A stretch of DNA of 64,000 nt from Ignavibacteria bacterium (GTDB lineage: Bacteria; Bacteroidota; Ignavibacteria; SZUA-365): the NCBI GenBank assembly GCA_002869275.1, contig PKTF01000405.1:29117-93116 (forward strand), given 5' to 3'. Below the pieces are notes generated by a model that ran no database searches, was not told the origin of the DNA, and saw nothing but the letters and a program-made list of their open reading frames with translations. The translations under genes were made by a program, and so were the position numbers. Shown here in pieces: positions 51,191 through 60,468 of the stretch. Numbering within the stretch: position 1 is the first letter of the stretch; each line of letters starts with the position of its first letter.

Positions 51191-53881
51191 TTAAATGACG
51201 CCTGCCAGCAGCTCTTCCATGGTGCGCAGGAGCACTGCATGATCGACAGGTTTCGAAAAATAGCGGTTGCAACCCGCCGCCAGACAGCGGTCGCGATCTG
51301 ATGCGAATGCGTGCGCTGTGACGGCGATGACGGGGATCTTGCTGTAGCGTGGGATTTTCCTGATATCCGAGACGAAATCGAGTCCGGACTCCTCTCCACC
51401 GAGTGAGACATCCGCAATCACGATCTGAACATCCCTGTTCATGACGATCTCGTTTGCATCCCCTACTCCTTCAGCAGTATAGACATTGTAATGCTTTCGG
51501 AGGGTGATTTTCATGAACTGCCGGGTATCAGCGTCGTCTTCAATGACGAGGAGGTTCGGGAGCTTGCGTCCGTCATCGGGCTGCGGAAGCGGCTGGGTGA
51601 TTTTTTCCTTGCGGACAAACTTCGATACCTGGGGAACATTCTCTTTCGAAACGATGAGCTGTTCTGGGAGCGTGATGGTAAAGATCGATCCTACGCCCCT
51701 TGCGCTTTTAACGATGATCCTTCCACCGACCTGCTCGAGATAGCGGCGGACGAGCGCCAGACCGAGTCCCACGCCCTCGAAGGCGTGTCCTGGAACGTCG
51801 TTCGCAGGTGTGGTGATCTGAAACATCTTGGACTGGTAATCCTCTGAAATTCCTACACCAGTATCCTCGATATCGATTGAGATCTCGCCTGTATCTCTAA
51901 TGTAGAGACGGACTTCCACGTATCCTTTTCGAGTAAATTTAACGGCGTTTTCGAGCAGGCTCTGCAGCGATTTAGCCAGGAAACCTTCATCAGCGCGGAT
52001 GCGGACGTCTCCGAGCTGGTTATCAAATGCAAGTGAAAGATTTTTCTTTTCAGCGAGAGATTTGATCTCGAGGATTTGGTCCTCAATGACCTTGCGCAGT
52101 GAAATTTCCACATTCTGGAATTCTATATTCCCGGTCTGGAGACGCGAGATATCCAGAATCAGGTCGATGGACTTGGTCAGTCGATCCGCGGACTCGAATA
52201 CGAAGCCAAAGTATTTATCCTGTTCCTCGTTCAACCCTGCTTTCAGTTCCGATGAAATATGGTTGAGATAACCGATCATGATATACAGCGGCGTCCGAAT
52301 ACCGTGGGAGATGTTGGCGATGAACGCGTCCTTGAGCTTGTCAGCCGCTTCCACGCTTTCCTTCGCCGCGATGAGTGACTGCTCGATTTTCTTTCTTTCA
52401 CTGATATCGCTCTTGATCGCGATGTACTGGCTGATACCCCCCAGCTGATCGCGAACGGGAGTTACGGTTTGCTCTTCGTAATAGGTGCTTCCGTTCTTCT
52501 TGCGACGCACGAGTTCGCCATGCCAGACTTTGCCTGCCGTGATCGTATCCCACATCAACTTCTGCACGTTGTTGTCTTCCGGATCGACATCAAACTGCCT
52601 GATATCCCTTCCGTAAACTTCGTCGAAGGAATAACCCGTGAGTTCGGTGTAGGAAGGATTGACCCAGATGATCTTCCCTTCGTTATCGAGAATGACTATG
52701 GCGTTTGCCGCGGCCTCGAGAGCGGCACTCTGCAAAGTGAGCTGCGATTGTGCTTCATTCCTCTCGGTGATATCGCGGACGATTGTTACGGTCTGGTCAA
52801 CACCACAGGGAGCGATGCGAGCCTCAAAGTACCGTGTCATATCGATAAACGGTATCGAGTACTCCTGCACCTGTACCTCCCCTCGTGCAAGAGCTGTATC
52901 GAAATGTGGCTCGAATCTCGCCATGAGGCTCCACGCGTACTGCTCACGGGTCATATCGGTTTTGAGGTCGCCGGGCGGAATGAGAAGGACTGGATCAGGT
53001 GAGTAAATCCCCTTCCCGTCTCGCAGCAGCATCAGATCAGGTAATGCGCTGAGGACCGCTCTCTGTCGTGATTCACTCTCACGAAGGGCATCTTCGATGC
53101 GCCGACGCTCGTTGATCTCTTCATTCAATTCTTTCGTACGATCAGAGACGCGCTGTTCGAGCGTAGAATTCGCGTTCTCGAGTTCATCATAGGCGTTCTT
53201 GAGATTCCCAACCATCTGGTTAAATGAGAATGCCAGATGCCCCACCTCATCCTGTGAAGAGACGTTGGCCCGTGTGACATAATCCCCGCTCGCGATCTGC
53301 TCCACGGTTTCCACCATGTTGCGGAGCGGATTCGTGATCACGGTTGAAACCGCGATGACGGTGACGACCCCGATAAGAAAAATGATCAGACTGATGATGG
53401 CGATGGACGTCTGGATGTCCTCCATTTGTGCAAGGACCTCTTTCGTAGACAGTCCGATATAGACCGTACCAATTATTTCATCCCCCGAAATGATATGCGC
53501 ATACGCTTTACAGATGCCCGGATCAGCGCCCAGCGGATCGTCTGTCGAACGATAGTCAACCTTCTCTGCGGTTGGCCTGTTGATTGCCTCGACGACATTT
53601 TCCTGGGTATCGAGGATGACCACATAGAGAAGAAGGTCGTCATCGTCCGCATGATCCAGCGCCTGGTGGCGTGCGTCGTCATCCTGGATCGACCCATGCT
53701 GTCCGACCCACTGTGCGGTGGTCCGCGCAAGGGTTTTCGTCTGCCGTATCAGGCCCTCATTCGCTTGATCTCTTTGCCGCGCGGGGAAAAAGATGAAAAT
53801 GAAGATGGATACAGTCCAGAACAGTAACGAAATCACTGCAGTGAGTTTCGCTCTGATGGAGAGGTTAGCGAACAACTTCAT
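51191..53881 (-). CDS. Membrane-bound hybrid sensor histidine kinase
   Basis: An 896-residue hybrid kinase. Order: helix 1 (about 14-33), periplasmic Cache-like sensor (35-155; DLLLYVVILDTQENVVEAI), helix 2 (158-182), HAMP (183-235), coiled coil (235-270), PAS 1 (273-375), PAS 2 (385-495), HisKA with His526, HATPase with N-box Asn645 and DTGVGIS/GVGLGLAL, and a C-terminal receiver with IEDDADTR, phospho-acceptor Asp824, Thr855 and Lys877. The H-box reads SHGIRTPL, with Gly where a Glu or Asp normally follows the His. It lies 70 bp downstream of the secretin gene on the same strand and may report on or control the pilus. ATG at 53881 has AAGGG 6 bases upstream. Confidence 0.93.
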   Translation of the reverse strand: MKLFANLSIRAKLTAVISLLFWTVSIFIFIFFPARQRDQANEGLIRQTKTLARTTAQWVGQHGSIQDDDARHQALDHADDDDLLLYVVILDTQENVVEAINRPTAEKVDYRSTDDPLGADPGICKAYAHIISGDEIIGTVYIGLSTKEVLAQMEDIQTSIAIISLIIFLIGVVTVIAVSTVITNPLRNMVETVEQIASGDYVTRANVSSQDEVGHLAFSFNQMVGNLKNAYDELENANSTLEQRVSDRTKELNEEINERRRIEDALRESESRQRAVLSALPDLMLLRDGKGIYSPDPVLLIPPGDLKTDMTREQYAWSLMARFEPHFDTALARGEVQVQEYSIPFIDMTRYFEARIAPCGVDQTVTIVRDITERNEAQSQLTLQSAALEAAANAIVILDNEGKIIWVNPSYTELTGYSFDEVYGRDIRQFDVDPEDNNVQKLMWDTITAGKVWHGELVRRKKNGSTYYEEQTVTPVRDQLGGISQYIAIKSDISERKKIEQSLIAAKESVEAADKLKDAFIANISHGIRTPLYIMIGYLNHISSELKAGLNEEQDKYFGFVFESADRLTKSIDLILDISRLQTGNIEFQNVEISLRKVIEDQILEIKSLAEKKNLSLAFDNQLGDVRIRADEGFLAKSLQSLLENAVKFTRKGYVEVRLYIRDTGEISIDIEDTGVGISEDYQSKMFQITTPANDVPGHAFEGVGLGLALVRRYLEQVGGRIIVKSARGVGSIFTITLPEQLIVSKENVPQVSKFVRKEKITQPLPQPDDGRKLPNLLVIEDDADTRQFMKITLRKHYNVYTAEGVGDANEIVMNRDVQIVIADVSLGGEESGLDFVSDIRKIPRYSKIPVIAVTAHAFASDRDRCLAAGCNRYFSKPVDHAVLLRTMEELLAGVI

Positions 53882-53951
53882 ACAACGCCCTTACCAGTCG
53901 TTACCTTGATCACAAACCGCGCCTTCTCTATGGCCGAATGAACTATACGTA

Positions 53952-55226
53952 TCAGTCGTCGGACTGCGCCTTTGCCTGTTCGATTTGCTGAAGAAGATTT
54001 ACGCGCAGTCGCTCAAGACGCGCTGATTCATTCGCAAGCGCCGCCTGGCCTGATTGAATTTCCTTGATCTTCTTTGCAACCCTCTTTTCCACCGACGGAA
54101 CAATGTCCGCCCGTAAGATAATGATAAGTTCCTTCTTGTCGACCTGCTGTTCCTCGTAACCGAAGAGATAGCGCAGCCCAAACACCCACCATGGCAGGTC
54201 TTTCAGGAAAGGCACACCGCGTCGGACATTCTTGTAATCATTCGACACAAGTCCGCCTACCACCGTCTCTTCTCCGTCAATGAGGATCACGGAGGTGTTT
54301 GCCAGCGTTTTATTGATAACGGTGGTGACCGGATCGGGCTGCACAGTGCTGCGCTCGGCGGCGATGACGAGATTGACGAATTCAACCGAATCGACCTCCA
54401 ACACGGTTGGAGTTACCTCGATGATCGTACCCGCGCTGTAGAACTTCTGCGTGGTATTACCAGCGAAATCTTTCATATTAACGGAGAAATCCTGACCGAC
54501 CTGGATGCGCCCGGTTTCACCGGAACGTACCGAGATATTCGGACTGGAAATCAGTTCACCAAGGTTTTCCGACTGCAGCGCTTTGAGAGCCGCGAGTACT
54601 TCAACGGTCCCGTTTCCATAGGCGAGCGTTGAAATGGATCCCAGCTCGATTTCGGTCTGCCCCCCTGATCCGTCATCATCCTGAACGAAAGAGGTGGTAC
54701 CGGTTGAAGATGCCAACTGGCTGAACTCCACGCTGGGAGTCGCGTTTGTCAGGAACCAGTCGAGACCGAGGCGTTCGAGTTCCGTCCGATTTGCCTCAAA
54801 AAACACGGCGGAAATCTGCACTTCACGGGTCTGAATGGCATCCTTCGCCTTCACCGCCGATGTGTCCGTGCCCCTGCCTCTGGAAGCCTGCAGCTCAAAA
54901 ACCTTGATATAGTCTTCCGTTGCCTCATACCAGTGACTGGCCGCACGAAGAACGAGTTCGAACGCGTCCTGCCAGTGCATATGCGTAATGTTGATGCCGA
55001 TCTTCTTGTTGTTTTTTCCGTCATAGATGATCGGGATGCTTCGGAAGCGCTTGCTGGCGTTGTTGAAAATATCAATGGCCTGAGTGAAGGTCGCCGTACC
55101 GTCAATCGAGATCAGCTCCTCGGGAGAGGTGTACTCACGGACGGGCAGCCTGTCCTGTGCCTGCAGTGTACTGCTCAGCAGCAGGAACACGCCGGTCAGA
55201 ATTATGAATGCATATCGATGTTTCAT
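53952..55226 (-). CDS. pilQ: Type IV pilus secretin (PilQ-like)
   Basis: A 424-residue short secretin, which forms the outer-membrane gate of the pilus. The signal peptide ends LQA before Gln24. One N-domain (about 60-120; INITHMHWQDAFELVLRA) is followed by the secretin core with VQISAVFFEANRTELERLG, ELISSPNISVRSGETGRIQVGQ, VILIDGEETVVGGLVSND and GVPFLKDLPWWVFGLRYLFG, and then a C-terminal coiled coil (from about 385). There are no AMIN domains. ATG at 55226 has AAGGTG 6 bases upstream and is chosen over a GTG at 55235. It follows the PilO-PilP fusion gene directly. Confidence 0.9.
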   Translation of the reverse strand: MKHRYAFIILTGVFLLLSSTLQAQDRLPVREYTSPEELISIDGTATFTQAIDIFNNASKRFRSIPIIYDGKNNKKIGINITHMHWQDAFELVLRAASHWYEATEDYIKVFELQASRGRGTDTSAVKAKDAIQTREVQISAVFFEANRTELERLGLDWFLTNATPSVEFSQLASSTGTTSFVQDDDGSGGQTEIELGSISTLAYGNGTVEVLAALKALQSENLGELISSPNISVRSGETGRIQVGQDFSVNMKDFAGNTTQKFYSAGTIIEVTPTVLEVDSVEFVNLVIAAERSTVQPDPVTTVINKTLANTSVILIDGEETVVGGLVSNDYKNVRRGVPFLKDLPWWVFGLRYLFGYEEQQVDKKELIIILRADIVPSVEKRVAKKIKEIQSGQAALANESARLERLRVNLLQQIEQAKAQSDD

Positions 55227-55236
55227 GAGTGTCACC

Positions 55237-56148
55237 TTAGTTATTCCTTTTCTTACCGAGATACTGACTTTCGAGACGAAGCGTCAGAATATAACGCTCA
55301 ATGATACCCCCCTTGTTCAGGAGGAAGAGGACCTGCCTGCGTTCAGGCATGATTTTCGATACGTAGCCGAGATACACTTCATCTCCCTCGCTCAGCATGA
55401 GGAGCTGGCTTTTCTGATCACTGATAAACGCCCGACCCTTCATGATGGCCAGCAATGTGGACTGCTCGACGTTCGGAAGGTCAAAGGTGTTTGGTGGCAC
55501 CTCAGGCGTCACCAGTGAGCGGAACGGATCGTGCGTGATCGCTTCGAAATTGGTTGTTTGCAGAGAGACGGTCTCCAGTGTGTCTTCGAACGCTTTCTGA
55601 TTCGAGAAATACGCGAGGAGGTCGATATCAAACTGTACGGTATGCGTGATCCGTCCGTGCTCATCATCCACCATATGCACTTCGCGAACATCGAAATTCG
55701 TGAGTTTCATCAGACGCGGACCAAACTCGAGATACTGTATCAGCCGAATGAAGCTCTCAAACGAGCCCTGCCCCGCGAGATGGTAGCGGGTATATCCGCA
55801 TCCATTCTGCTGGACCTGTTCCTCTGTGAACACATTGAGATCCAATTCCGGACTCATGCTGAGAATACTGTTCAGATAGATATTGGAATTGCTCGATAGC
55901 TCTTCCGCAGGAAGCGTTTTCGGGCGTCTTCTCCAGGCGGCATTCAGTACTTCGACACGTTCCTGTACACCGACCAGCTTGTCAAACAGATCATCGGCAT
56001 CACCGAGCTGTTCCCGCACCTTTGCACGTTCGGCTTCCAGGTCCTCGATTTTCGGTTCCTGGTAGAAGTAAATATATCCGGCTCCCGCACCACCGACGAG
56101 GATGAGGAGTACGACCAGAATAATGCTATTTCGTATGGCATATGGCAT
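55237..56148 (-). CDS. Pilus alignment protein, PilO-PilP-like fusion
   Basis: A 303-residue inner-membrane protein with one N-terminal helix (about 8-30) and a coiled coil (about 33-70; EPKIEDLEAERAKVREQLGDADDL). A PilO-like ferredoxin-fold region follows (FIRLIQYLEFGPRLMKLTNFDV). The C-terminal part from about residue 225, AIMKGRAFISDQKSQLLML ... DEVYLGYVSKIMPERRQVLFLLNKGG, resembles PilP, the lipoprotein that contacts the secretin. PilO and PilP functions may thus be joined in one chain. The gene starts 3 bp after the PilM-PilN gene and lies just before the secretin gene. Confidence 0.75.
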   Translation of the reverse strand: MPYAIRNSIILVVLLILVGGAGAGYIYFYQEPKIEDLEAERAKVREQLGDADDLFDKLVGVQERVEVLNAAWRRRPKTLPAEELSSNSNIYLNSILSMSPELDLNVFTEEQVQQNGCGYTRYHLAGQGSFESFIRLIQYLEFGPRLMKLTNFDVREVHMVDDEHGRITHTVQFDIDLLAYFSNQKAFEDTLETVSLQTTNFEAITHDPFRSLVTPEVPPNTFDLPNVEQSTLLAIMKGRAFISDQKSQLLMLSEGDEVYLGYVSKIMPERRQVLFLLNKGGIIERYILTLRLESQYLGKKRNN

Positions 56149-56151
56149 GGA

Positions 56152-57894
56152 TCAGTCCTCGTTTGGTCCAACGGTTTCCGAGGGCGGTTCTTCAGGCGGA
56201 GGAGCAGAAGGGTCCATGGATGGGGCTCCTTCGCCCGGCGGAGCGGCAGCAGAAACCGTCGTTCCACCCCTGGTGGTCTGTTGCGGAGTCGCCACGGAAA
56301 GATCGCCTAGCGCGGTGCGAACGGAATCATGCCATCTGGCAGCCTTCGAGTTGCTGTACGGTGGCAGGGAATCCGGGAAGAGTTGAATGTCATATCGGAA
56401 CACGCGATTCTCACCGATTTCCTGGACGGTGATTTCGCGGAGTACCGAGCGTCCCATATCCGTGGAGAATGTCGGGATGCCCGTCCTCTGCAGCGCATAT
56501 CCGATGATTGCGAGCCCTCCGTCCTTATCCATCTTCATTTCACTGACCCAGACATTCCCCAGTTTTGCCGTGCCGAGCGAAAGCGTATCGATCGTCTCTG
56601 TCCACAGCTCGGAATTCACGAGCAGGGTATCAAGTGTCGTGGTGGCCGTGCGGATGGCGGTGCTCCGGCTCTCGAGCTCGTTGATCTGGTTGATGATGCG
56701 CTTCTGTTCTTCCATCTGTCTTTTGTCAAATGCCAGAGCAGACGAAAGCGTGTTGATGTCGGCCTGCTTCTGCAGTCCGATGACTGTCAGTGCCGTCACT
56801 GCGAAAAACAGCAGGAACAGAAGAATAATACCGTGCCAGGCGAGTTTGAAGCGCTTCTGCTCTTCCCTGACCTTTGCCGGCAACACGTCGAGGCGGTAAA
56901 AATGCTCGTTCTTCGGCTGAAGATCCTGCCACGCCAGCGCGATCGGGATCAGATAGCTGTTCATGTCCCGCAGAATATCCTTGTCCTCGGAATGTCCCAC
57001 CCTGAGTCGTTTCAGTGAATGGAAGATCACTTCCGGATTATTCTCAAGGATTTCTTCCTTCAGTCCGATCTCCTCAGCCTTACCGCTGAGAACCACTTTG
57101 TCGGGATTCAGGAAGCCCGCGCCCTCTGCTGTAAGCTCGATGCGGTTGTAGAGCGTAGAGACGAGATGCGCATCATGGGCGCCCTGCTGGATGGCAGGAG
57201 CGATATACTCGATATCATGGCCTTTGAGCACGAAAAAGTGTGTCACGTCATCGTCAACGTGGATGACATGGACAATTTCATCAGCGTCGGCACGGAAATG
57301 GACGCGCACCATGTTGATGAGTGCGACTTCGTTGCTGATGACCGAATTGATGCGCGGCGGACGACGGTCACTGCCCTGCGGGGTGGTGCAGATGCCGATC
57401 AGCGGCGATTCCTCGACATTGGCGATGGCGAGGACCTGCTTATCACCGGCTTTCGTGAACGAGATTGCCCGCTTCGGCAGTTCGAGATTCAGCGACTTGC
57501 TGACGTCCTCGATAACCTTCGCACGAATCTTGGCGGGTGTGTCCTTTTTATCGACGGGAAACAGGAAGGTTCGCACATATGGGACTTCGAGACCCAGGGA
57601 GAACGACGCGCGCGGAAGATAATGCGTTGCGATGAACTCCCTGATGGTACTGAGATCCATGTTCTCATTACCGTCATCTTCGCTTTCCGCACCTGTCGGC
57701 TCATCGAAAGGATTGTCCGTCTTCTGCGCTTCATCATCGACCGAGGAAGCAAACTGCTTGATCGGGAGAGGCATGGACGCAAGGTCCATGATATTGAGCT
57801 TGGTCCCGATGCGTCCAAGGACGGCAAGGCGCAGCATCATTCCTTCGATGGAAAGGCCGATGCAGATTTGTTGTGGTCGTACCGTTGTGCTCAT
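56152..57894 (-). CDS. PilM-PilN-like fusion protein
   Basis: A 580-residue protein. Residues 1-325 have the layout of PilM (FtsA-like, cytoplasmic), but the phosphate-1 segment reads IGLSIEGMMLRLAVL where PilM has IGLDIGSxxIK, so nucleotide binding is doubtful. Residues 333-350 (YRLDVLPAKVREEQKRF) match the PilN start INLLP. A membrane helix lies at 352-374 (HGIILLFLLFFAVTALTV), followed by a coiled coil and a PilN-like periplasmic domain to about 510. A Pro/Gly-rich tail (530-580) ends the chain. PilN normally binds PilM through its N-terminus, so fusion would make this contact permanent. It lies 22 bp after the PilT-like gene. Confidence 0.78.
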   Translation of the reverse strand: MSTTVRPQQICIGLSIEGMMLRLAVLGRIGTKLNIMDLASMPLPIKQFASSVDDEAQKTDNPFDEPTGAESEDDGNENMDLSTIREFIATHYLPRASFSLGLEVPYVRTFLFPVDKKDTPAKIRAKVIEDVSKSLNLELPKRAISFTKAGDKQVLAIANVEESPLIGICTTPQGSDRRPPRINSVISNEVALINMVRVHFRADADEIVHVIHVDDDVTHFFVLKGHDIEYIAPAIQQGAHDAHLVSTLYNRIELTAEGAGFLNPDKVVLSGKAEEIGLKEEILENNPEVIFHSLKRLRVGHSEDKDILRDMNSYLIPIALAWQDLQPKNEHFYRLDVLPAKVREEQKRFKLAWHGIILLFLLFFAVTALTVIGLQKQADINTLSSALAFDKRQMEEQKRIINQINELESRSTAIRTATTTLDTLLVNSELWTETIDTLSLGTAKLGNVWVSEMKMDKDGGLAIIGYALQRTGIPTFSTDMGRSVLREITVQEIGENRVFRYDIQLFPDSLPPYSNSKAARWHDSVRTALGDLSVATPQQTTRGGTTVSAAAPPGEGAPSMDPSAPPPEEPPSETVGPNED

Positions 57895-57916
57895 AGGCTA
57901 TCGCACCAGGGGGACA

Positions 57917-59128
57917 TCAATTGACCTTCTTGTTGATCAACTGCCTGATACGCTTCTTGTTATTGGCATAGTTTATTGCTTCATCAATACTGATGACACT
58001 GCTGCGATAGAGACGATACAGATCCTGTTCCATCGTCGTCATCCCGAGCGCACTGCCTTCTGTGATCATCTGATAAATCTCACCGGTGTTGCCGTTTTTG
58101 ATCGCCGCGCGCACCGATGGTGTAACGATGAGAACTTCCTTGGCCAGTGTGCGTTTTTTATCCAGCGTGGGAACTAGTTTTTGCGAGACGACAAGTTTCA
58201 GCACATCTGCCAGCCTGTTGCGGACACGTTCCTGTTCCTCAGGCGGAACCTCACCGACGATACGGTCGAGGCTTTCCACTGCCGAAGATGTATGCAGGGT
58301 GGAAAAGACCTTGTGACCTGAATCCGTGATCTCCAGGGCCGACATGATGGTCTCTGGATCACGCATCTCACCGATGATCACGATATCGGGATCCTGACGC
58401 AGGGCCTGCACCGTACCATCCTTGAACGATAGGACGTCCCTCCCTACCTCACGATGTCGGACAACCGACCGGTTGGGAGAATGCACGTACTCGATTGGAG
58501 CGCCAATGATGATGATATGCGCATCGACGGAGTTGTTATTCGCATCGATGATTGCATCCAGCGTTGTACTTTTACCAGAACCCGTGATCCCGGTGACAAG
58601 GATCAATCCTTCCTTGGTGTGCTTGAGATTGACAATGTTCGTGATATTCGGGTGGAAATTGTAGTTCGCATACGGTCTGATATTCGCCGTGATCGCGCGC
58701 ATATTCATTCCCACCGCATCGAGATCGAAATAGGCAGTACCACGGTATCGGAACCGTTCTCCATTCTCTTCGACATGGTAGGAAAAATCGAGACTGCGGC
58801 GTTCAAGAAGCGTGGTACGCTGCTTCGGCATGACCAGGGACTGTATCAGCACGTCACAATACGGTGACGGAAGCGGCGGGAGGTCTTTCTGCGGCATTTT
58901 GCTGCCATGCACACGGAACCAGATCTCGCCGCGGGTGCCGAAACTTCCGACATCAATATCAGAGGCATCGAGTTCGCGCATGCGCTTCAAAATATGCTCA
59001 TAGAACATCCTCAGGACCTGGATTGCCTTGTCGTCAAGTGCTTCCAGTTTCTTCGAGATGTATTCCTGTTTTTCCGTACCGAAGTAATGGGACGGCATTT
59101 CCTTGACCACGAACTCCATCACCTTCAT
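57917..59128 (-). CDS. PilT-like pilus retraction ATPase with altered Asp box
   Basis: A 403-residue secretion ATPase of the PilT class. Marks are the N-terminal PAS-like domain (ILKRMRELDASDIDVG), Walker A GITGSGKST (180-188), Walker B IIGEMRDPET (251-260), His box GHKVFSTLHT (271-280) and a C-terminal MTTMEQDLYRLY segment as in PilT. The Asp box, normally TIEDPIE, reads IIGAPIE, with Gly209 and Ala210 in place of Glu and Asp. It might be a retraction motor with changed kinetics or a regulatory subunit. The N-terminal part is about 50 residues longer than E. coli-type PilT. The start is ATG at 59128 or 59119; neither has a strong ribosome site. Confidence 0.88.
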   Translation of the reverse strand: MKVMEFVVKEMPSHYFGTEKQEYISKKLEALDDKAIQVLRMFYEHILKRMRELDASDIDVGSFGTRGEIWFRVHGSKMPQKDLPPLPSPYCDVLIQSLVMPKQRTTLLERRSLDFSYHVEENGERFRYRGTAYFDLDAVGMNMRAITANIRPYANYNFHPNITNIVNLKHTKEGLILVTGITGSGKSTTLDAIIDANNNSVDAHIIIIGAPIEYVHSPNRSVVRHREVGRDVLSFKDGTVQALRQDPDIVIIGEMRDPETIMSALEITDSGHKVFSTLHTSSAVESLDRIVGEVPPEEQERVRNRLADVLKLVVSQKLVPTLDKKRTLAKEVLIVTPSVRAAIKNGNTGEIYQMITEGSALGMTTMEQDLYRLYRSSVISIDEAINYANNKKRIRQLINKKVN

Positions 59129-59428
59129 GGCGTTGGAAACTACGCGATCGGGAAGGACGGGCGCAGATTGCTACTTGGCAGGCCTTTCTGGCCGTGCGGC
59201 GGAGGATCGTGCGGTAGCTGTGACGGGATCCTGACTCATGATGCTGTTTTCGGGTTGTTCACAGATTCAATTACAGTTCCGTGCTTCTTTCTCAACCTGT
59301 GCTTGATCTTATTATCAGGACTCATTGAAATATAATCATTTAATTCAACCAAGGGAAGCACCGTAAGAAAAAATCGGGAAAAATTATTGGACAGTTTCTT
59401 CATGATTCTACGAGTTTTCACAGAGGAC
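59129..59428. other. AT-rich 300-bp gap within the pilus operon
   Basis: This gap separates the pseudopilin-like genes from the PilT-like gene, while the other genes here are 3 to 60 bp apart. It is visibly AT-richer. A minus-strand frame from ATG at 59403 to 59236 (55 codons, start MKKLSNNFSRFFL) is open but has no ribosome site or recognisable domain. An internal promoter for pilT-to-secretin would fit here, although none could be fixed. Confidence 0.35.
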
Positions 59429-60457
59429 TTATTCGTAATAGCTGAGTATTTCCACATCCAGCAGTCCGAGGTTGCCCAGCACTGTCATGAGAGTGAGATA
59501 GCTGTACTTAATGGACGGATTTCCTGTGATCGTGACATCTGTAATATTTGATGGGTCCGTATTTCCTACCCAGACGGTGCCGAGAATATGTGGATTTCCC
59601 GTACCTCCCAACTCGATCGTCACATCGCCGGACAACGTCAGGATGATTCCGTCCCATGCGATATTACCGGATAACTGCAGTTTTCCGTCGACAACAAGAA
59701 TACCCGATCCCTTGATGGTACCATTCCATTCAAGATCACCGGGTACGTACACGATTTCCGGATCATCCAGTGTTCCGAATACGCCGTTGTACGCGTAAGC
59801 TCCTGGCGGTAGAGTTGTCGTGGCGCGGTCCGCGTAGAACTTATGCAGCGCTGCCAGATCTGATGGACTGAAGGATCCGATCGAAGGAACGCCTCCCGCA
59901 CCCTGAAAATTGTTTTCGATCTTCGGATCGAGATGGCTCTTGAGATCCTTCACGATTTTTTCACTCTGAACACCCATGCCTGATACGGGAGGATACGGTC
60001 CGAAACCGGTGGCATTCGGCATATAATCTCGACCGTCGATGAGAAACGATTTACCGTCGTTGTGAAACTCGACAGAGTCGCCAAACACCGTGAGTGCGCT
60101 TTCGACATTGGGAAAGATCGAACTGAGTTTCGCGACGACTTCTGCCTGGTGACTGAATCCATTGATCGTCCCAACCGAGATGATCCGTACCGTATCCAGA
60201 CCCAAGGATTGTACGCCGACGCTCACCGAGCCTCCTGCAACGCGTACTTCGTCGAACCCGGTACGCCACGTCTTCTGTTTGCGCAGCTTGGACACTGCCA
60301 TGTTGACTCCGCTTCGCGTGATGTTCAGCGCCTGCTCGCGTTCGAAGAGTTCTGCAGTGGTCTCATTCGAAAAATTCCACCCGCTCATGATGCCGAAGAC
60401 GGAGATCGACAACAGCAGGGACGACAGCACCACGATGATCATTGATTGCTGACCCAT
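59429..60457 (-). CDS. Pseudopilin-like/PilX-type pilus assembly protein
   Basis: A 342-residue protein with an N-terminal hydrophobic helix, MIIVVLSSLLLSISVFGIM, at residues 6-24 preceded only by MGQQS. An alpha-helical stretch with EREQALNITRSGVNMAVSKL follows, resembling PilX-type minor pilins. The rest is beta-rich, with repeated short strands (VVDGKLQLSGNIAWDGIILT, GNPHILGTVWVG) like a small beta helix or bactofilin-like face. It lacks a classical prepilin leader with Glu5. It is one of three consecutive pseudopilin-like genes between pilB and the PilT-like gene. It may be a minor pilin at the pilus tip; function is not established. Confidence 0.65.
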   Translation of the reverse strand: MGQQSMIIVVLSSLLLSISVFGIMSGWNFSNETTAELFEREQALNITRSGVNMAVSKLRKQKTWRTGFDEVRVAGGSVSVGVQSLGLDTVRIISVGTINGFSHQAEVVAKLSSIFPNVESALTVFGDSVEFHNDGKSFLIDGRDYMPNATGFGPYPPVSGMGVQSEKIVKDLKSHLDPKIENNFQGAGGVPSIGSFSPSDLAALHKFYADRATTTLPPGAYAYNGVFGTLDDPEIVYVPGDLEWNGTIKGSGILVVDGKLQLSGNIAWDGIILTLSGDVTIELGGTGNPHILGTVWVGNTDPSNITDVTITGNPSIKYSYLTLMTVLGNLGLLDVEILSYYE

Positions 60458-60468
60458 AACGCGTCTCC

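Noticed and set aside
59236..59403. 55-codon minus-strand ORF in the pilus operon gap
   Set aside because: No ribosome site or known family; kept only as a note in the intergenic entry.
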